Assembly (NCBI RefSeq): GCF_024642105.1
Contig: NZ_JAHEBT010000053.1
Coordinates: 124,001-188,000, forward strand
Reading direction: 5' to 3'
Length of the DNA stretch: 64,000 bases
Source: Flavobacterium sp.
GTDB lineage: Bacteria > Bacteroidota > Bacteroidia > Flavobacteriales > Flavobacteriaceae
Part shown: positions 62,461 through 64,000 of the stretch, piece by piece
Layout of the letters: each line of letters begins with the position of its first letter
How positions within the stretch are numbered: position 1 is the stretch's first letter
Notes under the pieces: model-generated
The model's input: only the letters and a program-made list of their open reading frames with translations
Database searches by the model: none
What the model was told of the DNA's origin: nothing
Made by a program: the position numbers and the translations under genes

Positions 62461-62928
62461 TTATTGATTAGATTTATTATTGATTTTTTCTAATTCTTCA
62501 ATATCTAAAATATCTTTTGGGCGATTTGAAGCTTTCTTAGCTTTGATTAAATTATTATAATCTAAAAAGTAAACTGGAGTTTCGCTAATCTCAACAATAT
62601 AGGCTTGTTTTAAAAGTTGTTCAAAAGAACTATTTTCTAAACCTTTTACAGAGGTCATTATATCTAATCTTAAATTAAAATTCAAAGTAATATCTGTCCA
62701 ACCTGGAATAAACTGCATCGTATTAATATTTTCAAAATCACCTATTCCAAGTTGTTTTAATGCTTCCCTTAAGTTTTTTCTATTTTCAATTGAGTCCTCA
62801 ATAAATATATCAATATCACCTGTATTTCTCCCATAGCCATATATACTTACGGCAAGTCCTCCAATAGTCAAATATTTAACTTTATTCAAAGAGAAGTACT
62901 TCCAAATTTCAATTATCTGACTATCCAT
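62461..62928 (-). CDS. AbiEii/DUF6036-like nucleotidyltransferase
   Basis: YLTIGGLAVSIYGYGRNTGDIDIFIEDSIENRKNLREAL: GG-A...GR.T.DID NTase motif. Confidence 0.75.
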   Translation of the reverse strand: MDSQIIEIWKYFSLNKVKYLTIGGLAVSIYGYGRNTGDIDIFIEDSIENRKNLREALKQLGIGDFENINTMQFIPGWTDITLNFNLRLDIMTSVKGLENSSFEQLLKQAYIVEISETPVYFLDYNNLIKAKKASNRPKDILDIEELEKINNKSNQ

Positions 62929-62932
62929 CGAA

Positions 62933-63091
62933 TTACTTAACTATTTTTTTAGCTTTTTTCAACATATAGGAAAGCTCAATTATCGCCATAAACTTTTCAA
63001 AACGTTGTTGCGGCGTCATTTTTCTAACCTCATCAATATAACGGGCTTCCATTTTTGAGGGATGAGCATGATTTAATTTGGCTGCCTTCAT
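62933..63091 (-). CDS. Small basic protein, 52 aa, directly upstream of the nucleotidyltransferase (not in ORF track)
   Basis: MKAAKLNHAHPSKMEARYIDEVRKMTPQQRFEKFMAIIELSYMLKKAKKIVK*; stop lies 4 nt before the NTase start codon. Confidence 0.65.
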   Translation of the reverse strand: MKAAKLNHAHPSKMEARYIDEVRKMTPQQRFEKFMAIIELSYMLKKAKKIVK

Positions 63092-63133
63092 TTTTATCGA
63101 AATTAATGATCAAATTTACAAATTAAACATCAA

Positions 63134-64000
63134 CTATTCACTTCTCTTTTTTCTTTCAAAATAAATTCCACCCATCAAAAGCAATAGTATTCCAATAGAA
63201 CTTACCAAAGTAATTGTACTTCCTGTTTGCACTACTTGAGGCTCAAACTTGAATTCAACACTATGTTTCCCCGCTGGAATTGGCAAAGCTCTCAAAACAT
63301 AATCAGCTTGAAGATATTCCACTTTCTTGCCGTCAATATAAGCGTTCCAACCGTTTTTATAATACATTTCAGAAAAAACTGCCAAACCTTCATTAGGATT
63401 AATCGAAGTATATTTCAAATCATTGGGTTGATACGAATCCAATGTGATAGTAGCCGAACTGTCTTTGGCGAAAGCCGTCTTTTTGACTTCAAATTCTTTG
63501 GCACTAATTACCGCTATATTTTTAGAATCGAATTGATCTAAAACTTTCATCTCTTCGTCAGCAGAATGAACTAATTTCACCTGACTCACAAACCACGCAT
63601 TTCCATTCGCCTCTGGATTGGCAATCGGAAATTCTTTTCCGTCTTTATCGGTTTGAATCAAATATTTTACATTCAAAAAGTTTAAGGTTTCCAAATTATT
63701 TTTAGCAATTTGGTAGTCAAACAATTGTTGCATTCTTCTCGGCTTGGCCGCATGGTAACCACCAATCGATTTATGGAAAAACGAAGCTCTTGCACTCGAT
63801 AAATTACCATTAATTTCAAAAACTCGGTAATTGCTACTGTCTTTTAAAATTTGCAAATCCACTGGAGTCGCTTGAAAAGGTACTTCTACTTCTCTTTTGC
63901 TCACAAAATCTTTATCTGAAACGTATTTTTTATCGACCAAGAACAAGTCAAAAATCATCACTAAACCAATAACAATAATGGTTGTTTGTTGTGCCAATTT
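63134..64000 (-). CDS. YfhO-family membrane protein, C-terminal part (gene continues beyond window)
   Basis: SEMYYKNGWNAYIDGKKVEYLQADYVLRALPIPAGKHSVEFKFEP, C-terminal TM helix; frame open to window edge. Confidence 0.8.
   Translation of the reverse strand, partial: KLAQQTTIIVIGLVMIFDLFLVDKKYVSDKDFVSKREVEVPFQATPVDLQILKDSSNYRVFEINGNLSSARASFFHKSIGGYHAAKPRRMQQLFDYQIAKNNLETLNFLNVKYLIQTDKDGKEFPIANPEANGNAWFVSQVKLVHSADEEMKVLDQFDSKNIAVISAKEFEVKKTAFAKDSSATITLDSYQPNDLKYTSINPNEGLAVFSEMYYKNGWNAYIDGKKVEYLQADYVLRALPIPAGKHSVEFKFEPQVVQTGSTITLVSSIGILLLLMGGIYFERKKRSE

Noticed and set aside
1-64000. CRISPR arrays, tRNA/rRNA genes, prophage or integrase/transposase genes
   Set aside because: No regularly spaced direct repeats, no recognisable rRNA or tRNA cloverleaf and no phage structural or transposase ORFs were seen; tRNA absence was not verified computationally.

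Overview
This 64 kb window looks like a chromosomal segment of a Flavobacterium-like Bacteroidetes. The basis is AT-rich sequence, TAnnTTTG -7 promoter boxes, weak or absent Shine-Dalgarno sites and flavobacterial gene neighbourhoods. Most of it is dense housekeeping sequence: pyrD, thrS-infC-rpmI-rplT, dnaB, accA, LptF/G-tgt, rlmD, murQ, a parE/parC operon, ychF, a TonB receptor, serC-serA, LolD-like, a DEAD helicase, dihydroorotase, bcp, nth, a sigma factor, uvrA and envelope/polysaccharide genes. The standout accessory locus is at 41.43-44.14 kb. There, an apparently intact DpnI-type (methyl-GATC-dependent) endonuclease plus a DpnD-like protein sits inside the remains of a DpnII-type methylase locus. 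The upstream DpnM-like methylase has its C-terminus replaced by a palindromic dispersed repeat. The downstream DpnA-like methylase lacks its N-terminus, including the DPPY motif region, and its homology begins right after the dpnD stop codon. This looks like a chimeric DpnII-to-DpnI conversion that would otherwise be self-toxic. Other points of interest are a HEPN/MNT pair inside the parE-parC operon, an AbiEii-like nucleotidyltransferase with an unlisted 52-aa partner, an ATA start for infC, a candidate structured leader before rplT, several palindromic/REP-like repeats, a small unlisted ORF by the sigma factor and a possible frameshift in an orphan membrane gene. All family calls come from reading the sequence and recalled family knowledge; no database search was run.
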